From NCBI GenBank assembly GCA_964057225.1, contig OZ059898.1, forward strand, positions 19,631,267 through 19,695,266: DNA of 64,000 nt, read 5' to 3'. Shown here in pieces: positions 51,591 through 63,875 of the stretch (the stretch's first letter is position 1; each line of letters starts with the position of its first letter). Made by a program: the position numbers and the translations under genes. The stretch is from Auanema rhodensis (lineage: Eukaryota; Nematoda; Chromadorea; Rhabditida; Rhabditidae). The notes below the pieces were generated by a model. That model saw only the letters and a program-made list of their open reading frames with translations. It was not told where the DNA came from and ran no database searches.

Positions 51591-54500
51591 GAATAACGTT
51601 GTCCATCGTCTTTGCCTTGAAAAAAGGAATCTAAAAACATCTACTTTTTGCTAAATTATTTCGAAATTTTTCGAAAAAATTTTTGTCAAAATGTTTTTGG
51701 AAGCAATGTTGAGTGTACATGGAAACTCAACATACACTAATGCATCATTTTTCAAACGATCATAACTAATTTTTGTATTAAGCGTTTTTCAATGTAGTAT
51801 AGTGCATTCGATGCGGATTTTTAAGCTGCGTCGATCTGTGTTATCAGATTTGCGCTAGCTTAAAAATGCACCGAGACATCAACTGATATAAGTTCACACT
51901 TATATCCTCGATTTTCACCCTGAAGAATTGATTTTTTCGTTGAATAACATTGTCCATCGTCTTTGCCTTGAAAAACGAAATCTGAAAACTTCTACTTTTT
52001 GCTAAATTATTTTGAAATTTTTCGAAAAAATTTTTGTCAAAATGTTTTTGGAAGCAATGTTGAGTGTACATGGAAACTCAACATACACTAATGCATCATT
52101 TTTCAAACGATCACAACTAATTTTTGTATAAAGCGTTTCTCAATGTCGTATAGTGCATTCGATGCAGATTTGTAAGCTGCGTCGATCTGTGTTATCAGAT
52201 TTGCGCTAGCTTAAAAATGCACCGAGATATCAACTGATATAAGTTCACACTTATATCCTCGATTTTCACCCTGAAGAATTAATTTTTTCGTTGAATAACA
52301 TTAGCCATCGTCTTTGCCTTATAAAAAGGAATCTAAAAACATTTACTTTTTGCTAAATTATTTTGAAATTTTTCGAAAAAATTTTTGTCAAAATGTTTTT
52401 GGAAGCAATGTTGAGTGTACATGGAAACTCAACATACACTAATGCATCATTTTTCAAACGATCATAACTAATTTTTGTATTAAGCGTTTTTCAATGTAGT
52501 ATAGTGCATTCGATGCGGATTTTTAAGCTGCGTCGATCTGTGTTATCAGATTTGCGCTAACTTGAAAATGCACCGAGACATCAACTGATATAAGTTCACA
52601 CTTATATCCTCGATTTTCACCCTGAAGAATTAATTTTTTCGTTGAATAACGTTGTCCATCGTCTTTGCCTTGAAAAAAGGAATCTAAAAACATCTACTTT
52701 TTGCTAAATTATTTCGAAATTTTTCGAAAAAATTTTTGTCAAAATGTTTTTGGAAGCAATGTTGAGTGTACATGGAAACTCAACATACACTAATGCATCA
52801 TTTTTCAAACGATCATAACTAATTTTTGTATTAAGCGTTTTTCAATGTAGTATAGTGCATTCGATGCGGATTTTTAAGCTGCGTCGATCTGTGTTATCAG
52901 ATTTGCGCTAGCTTAAAAATGCACCGAGACATCAACTGATATAAGTTCACACTTATATCCTCGATTTTCACCCTGAAGAATTGATTTTTTCGTTGAATAA
53001 CATTGTCCATCGTCTTTGCCTTGAAAAAAGGAATCTAAAAACATCTACTTTTTGCTAAATTATTCTGAAATTTTTCGAAAAAATTTTTGTCAAAATGTTT
53101 TTGGAAGCAATGTTGAGTGTACATGGAAACTCAACATACACTAATGCATCATTTTTCAAACGATCATAACTAATTTTTGTATAACGCGTTTCTCAATGTA
53201 GTATAGTGCATTCGATGCAGATTTGTAAGCTGCGTCGATCTGTGTTATCAGATTTGCGCTAGCTTAAAAATGCACCGAGACATCAACTGATATAAGTTCA
53301 CACTTATATCCTCGATTTTCACCCTGAAGAAATAATTTTTTCGTTGAATAACATTGTCCATCGTCTTTGCCTTGAAAGAAGGAATCTAAAAACATCTACT
53401 TTTTGCTAAATTATTCTGAAATTTTTCGAAAAAATTTTTGTCAAAATGTTTTTGGAAGCAATGTTGAGTGTACATGGAAACTCAACATACACTAATGCAT
53501 CATTTTTCAAACGATCATAACTAATTTCTGTATTAAGCGTTTCTCAATGTAGTATAGTGCATTCGATGCGGATTTTTAAGCTGCGTCGATCTGTGTTGTC
53601 AGATTTGTGCTAGCTTAAAAATGCACCGAGACATCAACTGATACAAGTTCACACTTATATCCTCGATTTTCACCCTGAAGAATTAATTTTTTCGTTGAAT
53701 AACATTGTCCATCGTCTTTGCCTTGAAAAAAAAAATCTAAAAACATTTACTTTTTGCTAAATTATTTTGAAATTTTTCGAAAAAATTTTTGTCAAAATGT
53801 TTTTGGAAGCAATGTTGAGTGTACATGGAAACTCAACATACACTATTGCATCATTTTTCAAACGATCATAACTAATTTTTGTATTAAGCGTTTCTCAATG
53901 TAGTATAGTGCATTCGATGCGGATTTTTAAGCTGCGTCGATCTGTGTTATCAGATTTGCGCTAGCTTAAAAATGCACCGAGACATCAACTGATATAAGTT
54001 CACACTTATATCCTCGATTTTCACCCTGAAGAATTAATTTTTTCGTTGAATAACGTTGTCCATCGTCTTTGCCTTGAAAAAAGGAATCTAAAAACATTTA
54101 CTTTTTGCTAAATTATTTTGAAATTTTTCGAAAAAATTTTTGTCAAAATGTTTTTGGAAGCAATGTTGAGTGTACATGGAAACTCAACATACACTATTGC
54201 ATCATTTTTCAAACGATCATAACTAATTTTTGTATTAAGCGTTTCTCAATGTAGTATAGTGCATTCGATGCGGATTTTTAAGCTGCGTCGATCTGTGTTA
54301 TCAGATTTGCGCTAGCTTAAAAATGCACCGAGACATCAACTGATATAAGTTCACACTTATATCCTCGATTTTCACCCTGAAGAATTAATTTTTTCGTTGA
54401 ATAACGTTGTCCATCGTCTTTGCCTTGAAAAAAGGAATCTAAAAACATCTACTTTTTGCTAAATTATTTCGAAATTTTTCGAAAAAATTTTTGTCAAAAT

Positions 54501-54749
54501 GTTTTTGGAAGCAATGTTGAGTGTACATGGAAACTCAACATACACTAATGCATCATTTTTCAAACGATCATAACTAATTTTTGTATTAAGCGTTTTTCAA
54601 TGTAGTATAGTGCATTCGATGCGGATTTTTAAGCTGCGTCGATCTGTGTTATCAGATTTGCGCTAGCTTAAAAATGCACCGAGACATCAACTGATATAAG
54701 TTCACACTTATATCCTCGATTTTCACCCTGAAGAATTGATTTTTTCGTT
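51591..54749 (+). repeat. R-P-Q-R plus M109-like block (M148-M156)
   Basis: M148 (R), M149 (P, 51942), M150 (Q) and M151 (R) are followed by M152-M156. These reproduce the M109-M114 order: GTATAACGCG; GAAAGAAGG at 53375 with GTTGTCAG; 10-A with CACTATTGC; ATAACGTTG; GTTTTTCAATG. From 51844 onward the block recurs 9126 bp downstream. M156 lacks the one-base deletion of M114. Confidence 0.88.
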
Positions 54750-57206
54750 GAATAACATTGTCCATCGTCTTTGCCTTGAAAAACGAAATCTGAAAACTTC
54801 TACTTTTTGCTAAATTATTTTGAAATTTTTCGAAAAAATTTTTGTCAAAATGTTTTTGGAAGCAATGTTGAGTGTACATGGAAACTCAACATACACTAAT
54901 GCATCATTTTTCAAACGATCACAACTAATTTTTGTATAAAGCGTTTCTCAATGTCGTATAGTGCATTCGATGCAGATTTGTAAGCTGCGTCGATCTGTGT
55001 TATCAGATTTGCGCTAGCTTAAAAATGCACCGAGATATCAACTGATATAAGTTCACACTTATATCCTCGATTTTCACCCTGAAGAATTAATTTTTTCGTT
55101 GAATAACATTAGCCATCGTCTTTGCCTTATAAAAAGGAATCTAAAAACATTTACTTTTTGCTAAATTATTTTGAAATTTTTCGAAAAAATTTTTGTCAAA
55201 ATGTTTTTGGAAGCAATGTTGAGTGTACATGGAAACTCAACATACACTATTGCATCATTTTTCAAACGATCATAACTAATTTTTGTATTAAGCGTTTCTC
55301 AATGTAGTATAGTGCATTCGATGCGGATTTTTAAGCTGCGTCGATCTGTGTTATCAGATTTGCGCTAACTTGAAAATGCACCGAGACATCAACTGATATA
55401 AGTTCACACTTATATCCTCGATTTTCACCCTGAAGAATTAATTTTTTCGTTGAATAACGTTGTCCATCGTCTTTGCCTTGAAAAAAGGAATCTAAAAACA
55501 TCTACTTTTTGCTAAATTATTTCGAAATTTTTCGAAAAAATTTTTGTCAAAATGTTTTTGGAAGCAATGTTGAGTGTACATGGAAACTCAACATACACTA
55601 ATGCATCATTTTTCAAACGATCATAACTAATTTTTGTATTAAGCGTTTTTCAATGTAGTATAGTGCATTCGATGCGGATTTTTAAGCTGCGTCGATCTGT
55701 GTTATCAGATTTGCGCTAGCTTAAAAATGCACCGAGACATCAACTGATATAAGTTCACACTTATATCCTCGATTTTCACCCTGAAGAATTGATTTTTTCG
55801 TTGAATAACATTGTCCATCGTCTTTGCCTTGAAAAACGAAATCTGAAAACTTCTACTTTTTGCTAAATTATTTTGAAATTTTTCGAAAAAATTTTTGTCA
55901 AAATGTTTTTGGAAGCAATGTTGAGTGTACATGGAAACTCAACATACACTAATGCATCATTTTTCAAACGATCACAACTAATTTTTGTATAAAGCGTTTC
56001 TCAATGTCGTATAGTGCATTCGATGCAGATTTGTAAGCTGCGTCGATCTGTGTTATCAGATTTGCGCTAGCTTAAAAATGCACCGAGATATCAACTGATA
56101 TAAGTTCACACTTATATCCTCGATTTTCACCCTGAAGAATTAATTTTTTCGTTGAATAACATTAGCCATCGTCTTTGCCTTATAAAAAGGAATCTAAAAA
56201 CATTTACTTTTTGCTAAATTATTTTGAAATTTTTCGAAAAAATTTTTGTCAAAATGTTTTTGGAAGCAATGTTGAGTGTACATGGAAACTCAACATACAC
56301 TAATGCATCATTTTTCAAACGATCATAACTAATTTTTGTATTAAGCGTTTTTCAATGTAGTATAGTGCATTCGATGCGGATTTTTAAGCTGCGTCGATCT
56401 GTGTTATCAGATTTGCGCTAACTTGAAAATGCACCGAGACATCAACTGATATAAGTTCACACTTATATCCTCGATTTTCACCCTGAAGAATTAATTTTTT
56501 CGTTGAATAACGTTGTCCATCGTCTTTGCCTTGAAAAAAGGAATCTAAAAACATCTACTTTTTGCTAAATTATTTCGAAATTTTTCGAAAAAATTTTTGT
56601 CAAAATGTTTTTGGAAGCAATGTTGAGTGTACATGGAAACTCAACATACACTAATGCATCATTTTTCAAACGATCATAACTAATTTTTGTATTAAGCGTT
56701 TTTCAATGTAGTATAGTGCATTCGATGCGGATTTTTAAGCTGCGTCGATCTGTGTTATCAGAGTTGCGCTAGCTTAAAAATGCACCGAGACATCAACTGA
56801 TATAAGTTCACACTTATATCCTCGATTTTCACCCTGAAGAATTTATTTTTTCGTTGAATAACATTGTCCATCGTCTTTGCCTTGAAAAAAGGAATCTAAA
56901 AACATCTACTTTTTGCTAAATTATTCTGAAATTTTTCGAAAAAATTTTTGTCAAAATGTTTTTGGAAGCAATGTTGAGTGTACATGGAAACTCAACATAC
57001 ACTAATGCATCATTTTTCAAACGATCATAACTAATTTCTGTATTAAACGTTTCTCAATGTAGTATAGTGCATTCGATGCGGATTTTTAAGCTGCGTCGAT
57101 CTGTGTTATCAGATTTGCGCTAGCTTAAAAATGCACCGAGACATCAACTGATATAAGTTCACACTTATATCCTCGATTTTCACCCTGAAGAATTGATTTT
57201 TTCGTT
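54750..57206 (+). repeat. 7-monomer higher-order repeat, third copy (M157-M163)
   Basis: P-Q-R-P-Q-R-S in the same order as 40008-42464, offset 14742 bp (42 monomers). Even the Q monomers match in detail: the first Q has CACTATTGC in both copies, and the second Q has CACTAATGC in both. A private GAGTTGCGC lies near 56761. The unit stands alone here; after the next P-Q pair the pattern breaks. Confidence 0.9.
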
Positions 57207-59663
57207 GAATAACATTGTCCATCGTCTTTGCCTTGAAAAACGAAATCTGAAAACTTCTACTTTTTGCTAAATTATTTTGAAATTTTTCGAAAAAATTTTT
57301 GTCAAAATGTTTTTGGAAGCAATGTTGAGTGTACATGGAAACTCAACATACACTAATGCATCATTTTTCAAACGATCACAACTAATTTTTGTATAAAGCG
57401 TTTCTCAATGTCGTATAGTGCATTCGATGCAGATTTGTAAGCTGCGTCGATCTGTGTTATCAGATTTGCGCTAGCTTAAAAATGCACCGAGATATCAACT
57501 GATATAAGTTCACACTTATATCCTCGATTTTCACCCTGAAGAATTAATTTTTTCGTTGAATAACATTAGCCATCGTCTTTGCCTTATAAAAAGGAATCTA
57601 AAAACATTTACTTTTTGCTAAATTATTTTGAAATTTTTCGAAAAAATTTTTGTCAAAATGTTTTTGGAAGCAATGTTGAGTGTACATGGAAACTCAACAT
57701 ACACTATTGCATCATTTTTCAAACGATCATAACTAATTTTTGTATTAAGCGTTTCTCAATGTCGTATAGTGCATTCGATGCAGATTTGTAAGCTGCGTCG
57801 ATCTGTGTTATCAGATTTGCGCTAGCTTAAAAATGCACCGAGATATCAACTGATATAAGTTCACACTTATATCCTCGATTTTCACCCTGAAGAATTAATT
57901 TTTTCGTTGAATAACATTAGCCATCGTCTTTGCCTTATAAAAAGGAATCTAAAAACATTTACTTTTTGCTAAATTATTTTGAAATTTTTCGAAAAAATTT
58001 TTGTCAAAATGTTTTTGGAAGCAATGTTGAGTGTACATGGAAACTCAACATACACTAATGCATCATTTTTCAAACGATCATAACTAATTTCTGTATTAAA
58101 CGTTTCTCAATGTAGTATAGTGCATTCGATGCGGATTTTTAAGCTGCGTCGATCTGTGTTATCAGATTTGCGCTAGCTTAAAAATGCACCGAGACATCAA
58201 CTGATATAAGTTCACACTTATATCCTCGATTTTCACCCTGAAGAAATAATTTTTTCGTTGAATAACATTGTCCATCGTCTTTGCCTTGAAAAAAAAAATC
58301 TAAAAACATCTACTTTTTGCTAAATTATTTTGAAATTTTTCGAAAAAATTTTTGTCAAAATGTTTTTGGAAGCAATGTTGAGTGTACATGGAAACTCAAC
58401 ATACACTAATGCATCATTTTTCAAACAATCATAACTAATTTTTGTATTAAGCGTTTCTCAATGTAGAATAGTGCATTCGATGCAGTTTTGTAAGCTGCGT
58501 CGATCTGTTTGATCAGATTTGGGCTAGCTTAAAAATGCACCGAGATATCAACTGATACAAGTTCACACTTATATCCTCGATTTTCACCCTGAAGAATTAA
58601 TTTTTTCGTTGAATAACATTGTCCATCGTCTTTGCCTTGAAAAAAGAAATCTAAAAACATTTACTTTTTGCTAAATTATTTTGAAATTTTTCGAAAAAAT
58701 TTTTGTCAAAATGTTTTTGGAAGCAATGTTGAGTGTACATGGAAACTCAACATACACTATTGCATCATTTTTCAAACGATCATAACTAATTTTTGTATTA
58801 AGCGTTTCTCAATGTAGTATAGTGCATTCGATGCGGATTTTTAAGCTGCGTCGATCTGTGTTATCAGATTTGCGCTAGCTTAAAAATGCACCGAGACATC
58901 AACTGATATAAGTTCACACTTATATCCTCGATTTTCACCCTGAAGAATTAATTTTTTCGTTGAATAACGTTGTCCATCGTCTTTGCCTTGAAAAAAGGAA
59001 TCTAAAAACATCTACTTTTTGCTAAATTATTTCGAAATTTTTCGAAAAAATTTTTGTCAAAATGTTTTTGGAAGCAATGTTGAGTGTACATGGAAACTCA
59101 ACATACACTAATGCATCATTTTTCAAACGATCATAACTAATTTTTGTATTAAGCGTTTTTCAATGTAGTATAGTGCATTCGATGCGGATTTTTAAGCTGC
59201 GTCGATCTGTGTTATCAGATTTGCGCTAGCTTAAAAATGCACCGAGACATCAACTGATATAAGTTCACACTTATATCCTCGATTTTCACCCTGAAGAATT
59301 AATTTTTTCGTTGAATAACGTTGTCCATCGTCTTTGCCTTGAAAAAAGGAATCTAAAAACATCTACTTTTTGCTAAATTATTTCGAAATTTTTCGAAAAA
59401 ATTTTTGTCAAAATGTTTTTGGAAGCAATGTTGAGTGTACATGGAAACTCAACATACACTAATGCATCATTTTTCAAACGATCACAACTAATTTTTGTAT
59501 AAAGCGTTTCTCAATGTCGTATAGTGCATTCGATGCAGATTTGTAAGCTGCGTCGATCTGTGTTATCAGATTTGCGCTAGCTTAAAAATGCACCGAGATA
59601 TCAACTGATATAAGTTCACACTTATATCCTCGATTTTCACCCTGAAGAACTAATTTTTTCGTT
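57207..59663 (+). repeat. Disordered block after the third 7-mer (M164-M170)
   Basis: M164 is P and M165 is Q, but M165 changes to a P-like tail (TGTCGTATAG, GATTTGTAAG) near 57762. M166 (57909) is a second Q head with an S-like tail (TGTATTAAACG). M167 (58260) is the most divergent monomer seen. M168 resembles M111, and M169 is R. M170 (59313) has an R head and a P tail (GATCACAAC, TGTCGTATAG). The block looks like a series of recombination junctions between types already present nearby. Confidence 0.86.
58260..58610 (+). repeat. Most divergent monomer in the window (M167)
   Basis: The length is a normal 351 bp, but it carries several private changes: CAAACAATC near 58433, GTAGAATAG near 58466, GCAGTTTTGTAAG near 58485, and CTGTTTGATCAG with TTTGGGCTAG near 58506-58526. 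Some fall in dyad 2, including its apical loop and the GCG/CGC pairs, which are otherwise nearly constant. It is not a gene or an insertion. Confidence 0.82.
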
Positions 59664-61067
59664 GAAAAACATTGTCCATCGTGTTTGCCTTGAAAAAAGG
59701 AATCTAAAAACATCTACTTTTTGCTAAATTATTTTGAAATTTTTCGAAAAAATTTTTGTCAAAATGTTTTTGGAAGCAATGTTGAGTGTACATGGAAACT
59801 CAACATACACTAATGCATCATTTTTCAAACGATCATAACTAATTTTTGTATTAAGCGTTTCTCAATGTAGTATAGTGCATTCGATGCGGATTTTTAAGCT
59901 GCGTCGATCTGTGTTATCAGATTTGCGCTAGCTTAAAAATGCACCGAGATATCAACTGATATAAGTTCACACTTATATCCTCAATTTTCACCCTGAAGAA
60001 TTAATTTTTTCGTTGAATAACATTGTCCATCGTGTTTGCCTTGAAAAAAGGAATCTAAAAACATCTACTTTTTGCTAAATTATCTTGAAATTTTTCGAAA
60101 AAATTTTTGTCAAAATGTTTTTGGAAGCAATGTTGAGTGTACATGGAAACTCAACATACACTAATGCATCATTTTTCAAACGATCATAACTAATTTTTGT
60201 ATTAAGCGTTTCTCAATGTAGTATAGTGCATTCGATGCGGATTTTTAAGCTGCGTCGATCTGTGTTATCAGATTTGCGCTAGCTTAAAAATGCACCGAGA
60301 TATCAACTGATATAAGTTCACACTTATATCCTCAATTTTCACCCTGAAGAATTAATTTTTTCGTTGAATAACATTGTCCATCGTGTTTGCCTTGAAAAAA
60401 GGAATCTAAAAACATCTTCTTTTTGCTAAATTATTTTGAAATTTTTTGAAAAAATTTTTGTCAAAATGTTTTTGGAAGCAATGTTGAGTGTACATGGAAA
60501 CTCAACATACACTAATGCATCATTTTTCAAACGATCATAACTAATTTTTGTATAAAGCGTTTCTTAAAGTAGTATAGTGCATTCGATGCGGATTTTTAAG
60601 CTGCGTCGATCTGTGTTATCAGATTTGCGCTAGCTTAAAAATGCACCGAGATATCAACTGATATAAGTTCACACTTATATCCTCGATTTTCACCCTGAAG
60701 AACTAATTTTTTCGTTGAAAAACATTGTCCATCGTGTTTGCCTTGAAAAAAGGAATCTAAAAACATCTACTTTTTGCTAAATTATTTTGAAATTTTTCGA
60801 AAAAATTTTTGTCAAAATGTTTTTGGAAGCAATGTTGAGTGTACATGGAAACTCAACATACACTAATGCATCATTTTTCAAACGATCATAACTAATTTTT
60901 CTATTAAGCGTTTCTCAATGTAGTATAGTGCATTCGATGCGGATTTTTAAGCTGCGTCGATCTGTGTTATCAGATTTGCGCTAGCTTAAAAATGCACCGA
61001 GACATCAACTGATATAAGTTCACACTTATATCCTCGATTTTCACCCTGAAGAATTGATTTTTTCGTT
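59664..61067 (+). repeat. Copy of 49485-50.8 kb ending in a chimeric monomer (M171-M174)
   Basis: M171-M174 match M142-M145 in order (GAAAAACATTG/GTGTTTG; ATTATCTTGAAA; CTTCTTTTTG with CTTAAAGTAG at 60561; TTCTATTAAG), at an offset of 10179 bp or 29 monomers. M174 keeps this identity to at least 60913. By 61003 it has GACATC and the GAATTGATT junction of the monomer that precedes a P. From there the offset to the best match becomes 9126 bp. Confidence 0.87.
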
Positions 61068-63875
61068 GAATAACATTGTCCATCGTCTTTGCCTTGAAAA
61101 ACGAAATCTGAAAACTTCTACTTTTTGCTAAATTATTTTGAAATTTTTCGAAAAAATTTTTGTCAAAATGTTTTTGGAAGCAATGTTGAGTGTACATGGA
61201 AACTCAACATACACTAATGCATCATTTTTCAAACGATCACAACTAATTTTTGTATAAAGCGTTTCTCAATGTCGTATAGTGCATTCGATGCAGATTTGTA
61301 AGCTGCGTCGATCTGTGTTATCAGATTTGCGCTAGCTTAAAAATGCACCGAGATATCAACTGATATAAGTTCACACTTATATCCTCGATTTTCACCCTGA
61401 AGAATTAATTTTTTCGTTGAATAACATTAGCCATCGTCTTTGCCTTATAAAAAGGAATCTAAAAACATTTACTTTTTGCTAAATTATTTTGAAATTTTTC
61501 GAAAAAATTTTTGTCAAAATGTTTTTGGAAGCAATGTTGAGTGTACATGGAAACTCAACATACACTAATGCATCATTTTTCAAACGATCATAACTAATTT
61601 TTGTATTAAGCGTTTTTCAATGTAGTATAGTGCATTCGATGCGGATTTTTAAGCTGCGTCGATCTGTGTTATCAGATTTGCGCTAACTTGAAAATGCACC
61701 GAGACATCAACTGATATAAGTTCACACTTATATCCTCGATTTTCACCCTGAAGAATTAATTTTTTCGTTGAATAACGTTGTCCATCGTCTTTGCCTTGAA
61801 AAAAGAAATCTAAAAACATCTACTTTTTGCTAAATTATTTCGAAATTTTTCGAAAAAATTTTTGTCAAAATGTTTTTGGAAGCAATGTTGAGTGTACATG
61901 GAAACTCAACATACACTAATGCATCATTTTTCAAACGATCATAACTAATTTTTGTATTAAGCGTTTTTCAATGTAGTATAGTGCATTCGATGCGGATTTT
62001 TAAGCTGCGTCGATCTGTGTTATCAGATTTGCGCTAGCTTAAAAATGCACCGAGACATCAACTGATATAAGTTCACACTTATATCCTCGATTTTCACCCT
62101 GAAGAATTGATTTTTTCGTTGAATAACATTGTCCATCGTCTTTGCCTTGAAAAAAGGAATCTAAAAACATCTACTTTTTGCTAAATTATTCTGAAATTTT
62201 TCGAAAAAATTTTTGTCAAAATGTTTTTGGAAGCAATGTTGAGTGTACATGGAAACTCAACATACACTAATGCATCATTTTTCAAACGATCATAACTAAT
62301 TTTTGTATAACGCGTTTCTCAATGTAGTATAGTGCATTCGATGCAGATTTGTAAGCTGCGTCGATCTGTGTTATCAGATTTGCGCTAGCTTAAAAATGCA
62401 CCGAGACATCAACTGATATAAGTTCACACTTATATCCTCGATTTTCACCCTGAAGAAATAATTTTTTCGTTGAATAACATTGTCCATCGTCTTTGCCTTG
62501 AAAGAAGGAATCTAAAAACATCTACTTTTTGCTAAATTATTCTGAAATTTTTCGAAAAAATTTTTGTCAAAATGTTTTTGGAAGCAATGTTGAGTGTACA
62601 TGGAAACTCAACATACACTAATGCATCATTTTTCAAACGATCATAACTAATTTCTGTATTAAGCGTTTCTCAATGTAGTATAGTGCATTCGATGCGGATT
62701 TTTAAGCTGCGTCGATCTGTGTTGTCAGATTTGTGCTAGCTTAAAAATGCACCGAGACATCAACTGATACAAGTTCACACTTATATCCTCGATTTTCACC
62801 CTGAAGAATTAATTTTTTCGTTGAATAACATTGTCCATCGTCTTTGCCTTGAAAAAAAAAATCTAAAAACATTTACTTTTTGCTAAATTATTTTGAAATT
62901 TTTCGAAAAAATTTTTGTCAAAATGTTTTTGGAAGCAATGTTGAGTGTACATGGAAACTCAACATACACTATTGCATCATTTTTCAAACGATCATAACTA
63001 ATTTTTGTATTAAGCGTTTCTCAATGTAGTATAGTGCATTCGATGCGGATTTTTAAGCTGCGTCGATCTGTGTTATCAGATTTGCGCTAGCTTAAAAATG
63101 CACCGAGACATCAACTGATATAAGTTCACACTTATATCCTCGATTTTCACCCTGAAGAATTAATTTTTTCGTTGAATAACGTTGTCCATCGTCTTTGCCT
63201 TGAAAAAAGGAATCTAAAAACATTTACTTTTTGCTAAATTATTTTGAAATTTTTCGAAAAAATTTTTGTCAAAATGTTTTTGGAAGCAATGTTGAGTGTA
63301 CATGGAAACTCAACATACACTATTGCATCATTTTTCAAACGATCATAACTAATTTTTGTATTAAGCGTTTCTCAATGTAGTATAGTGCATTCGATGCGGA
63401 TTTTTAAGCTGCGTCGATCTGTGTTATCAGATTTGCGCTAGCTTAAAAATGCACCGAGACATCAACTGATATAAGTTCACACTTATATCCTCGATTTTCA
63501 CCCTGAAGAATTAATTTTTTCGTTGAATAACGTTGTCCATCGTCTTTGCCTTGAAAAAAGGAATCTAAAAACATCTACTTTTTGCTAAATTATTTCGAAA
63601 TTTTTCGAAAAAATTTTTGTCAAAATGTTTTTGGAAGCAATGTTGAGTGTACATGGAAACTCAACATACACTAATGCATCATTTTTCAAACGATCATAAC
63701 TAATTTTTGTATTAAGCGTTTTTCAATGTAGTATAGTGCATTCGATGCGGATTTTTAAGCTGCGTCGATCTGTGTTATCAGATTTGCGCTAGCTTAAAAA
63801 TGCACCGAGACATCAACTGATATAAGTTCACACTTATATCCTCGATTTTCACCCTGAAGAATTGATTTTTTCGTT
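61068..63875 (+). repeat. Copy of the 51942-54749 block (M175-M182)
   Basis: P, Q, R and then the M109-like series repeat M149-M156 at an offset of exactly 9126 bp (26 monomers): GTATAACGCG near 62305, GAAAGAAGG at 62501, GTTGTCAG near 62722, two CACTATTGC monomers, and GTTTTTCAATG near 63718. One difference is AAAAGAAATC near 61803, where M151 has AAAAGGAATC. Confidence 0.9.

Noticed and set aside
40380-57791. Plus-strand frames of 61-70 codons at 40380-40565, 55122-55307 and 57579-57791
   Set aside because: They begin at TTG, which is not a normal start in a eukaryote, and lie in type Q satellite monomers. The longest differs only because M165 acquired a P-like tail.
39910-61197. Repeated 75-codon minus-strand frames (39910-40137, 40963-41190, 42367-42594, 43420-43647, 44824-45051, 45877-46104, 46930-47157, 51844-52071, 54652-54879, 55705-55932, 57109-57336, 60970-61197)
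   Set aside because: They are the same satellite segment spanning the junction of a P monomer with its left neighbour. The frame is open only because two recurrent A-to-G variants remove stops that nearly all other monomers have. There is no recognisable domain, promoter or codon signature, so I do not call them genes.
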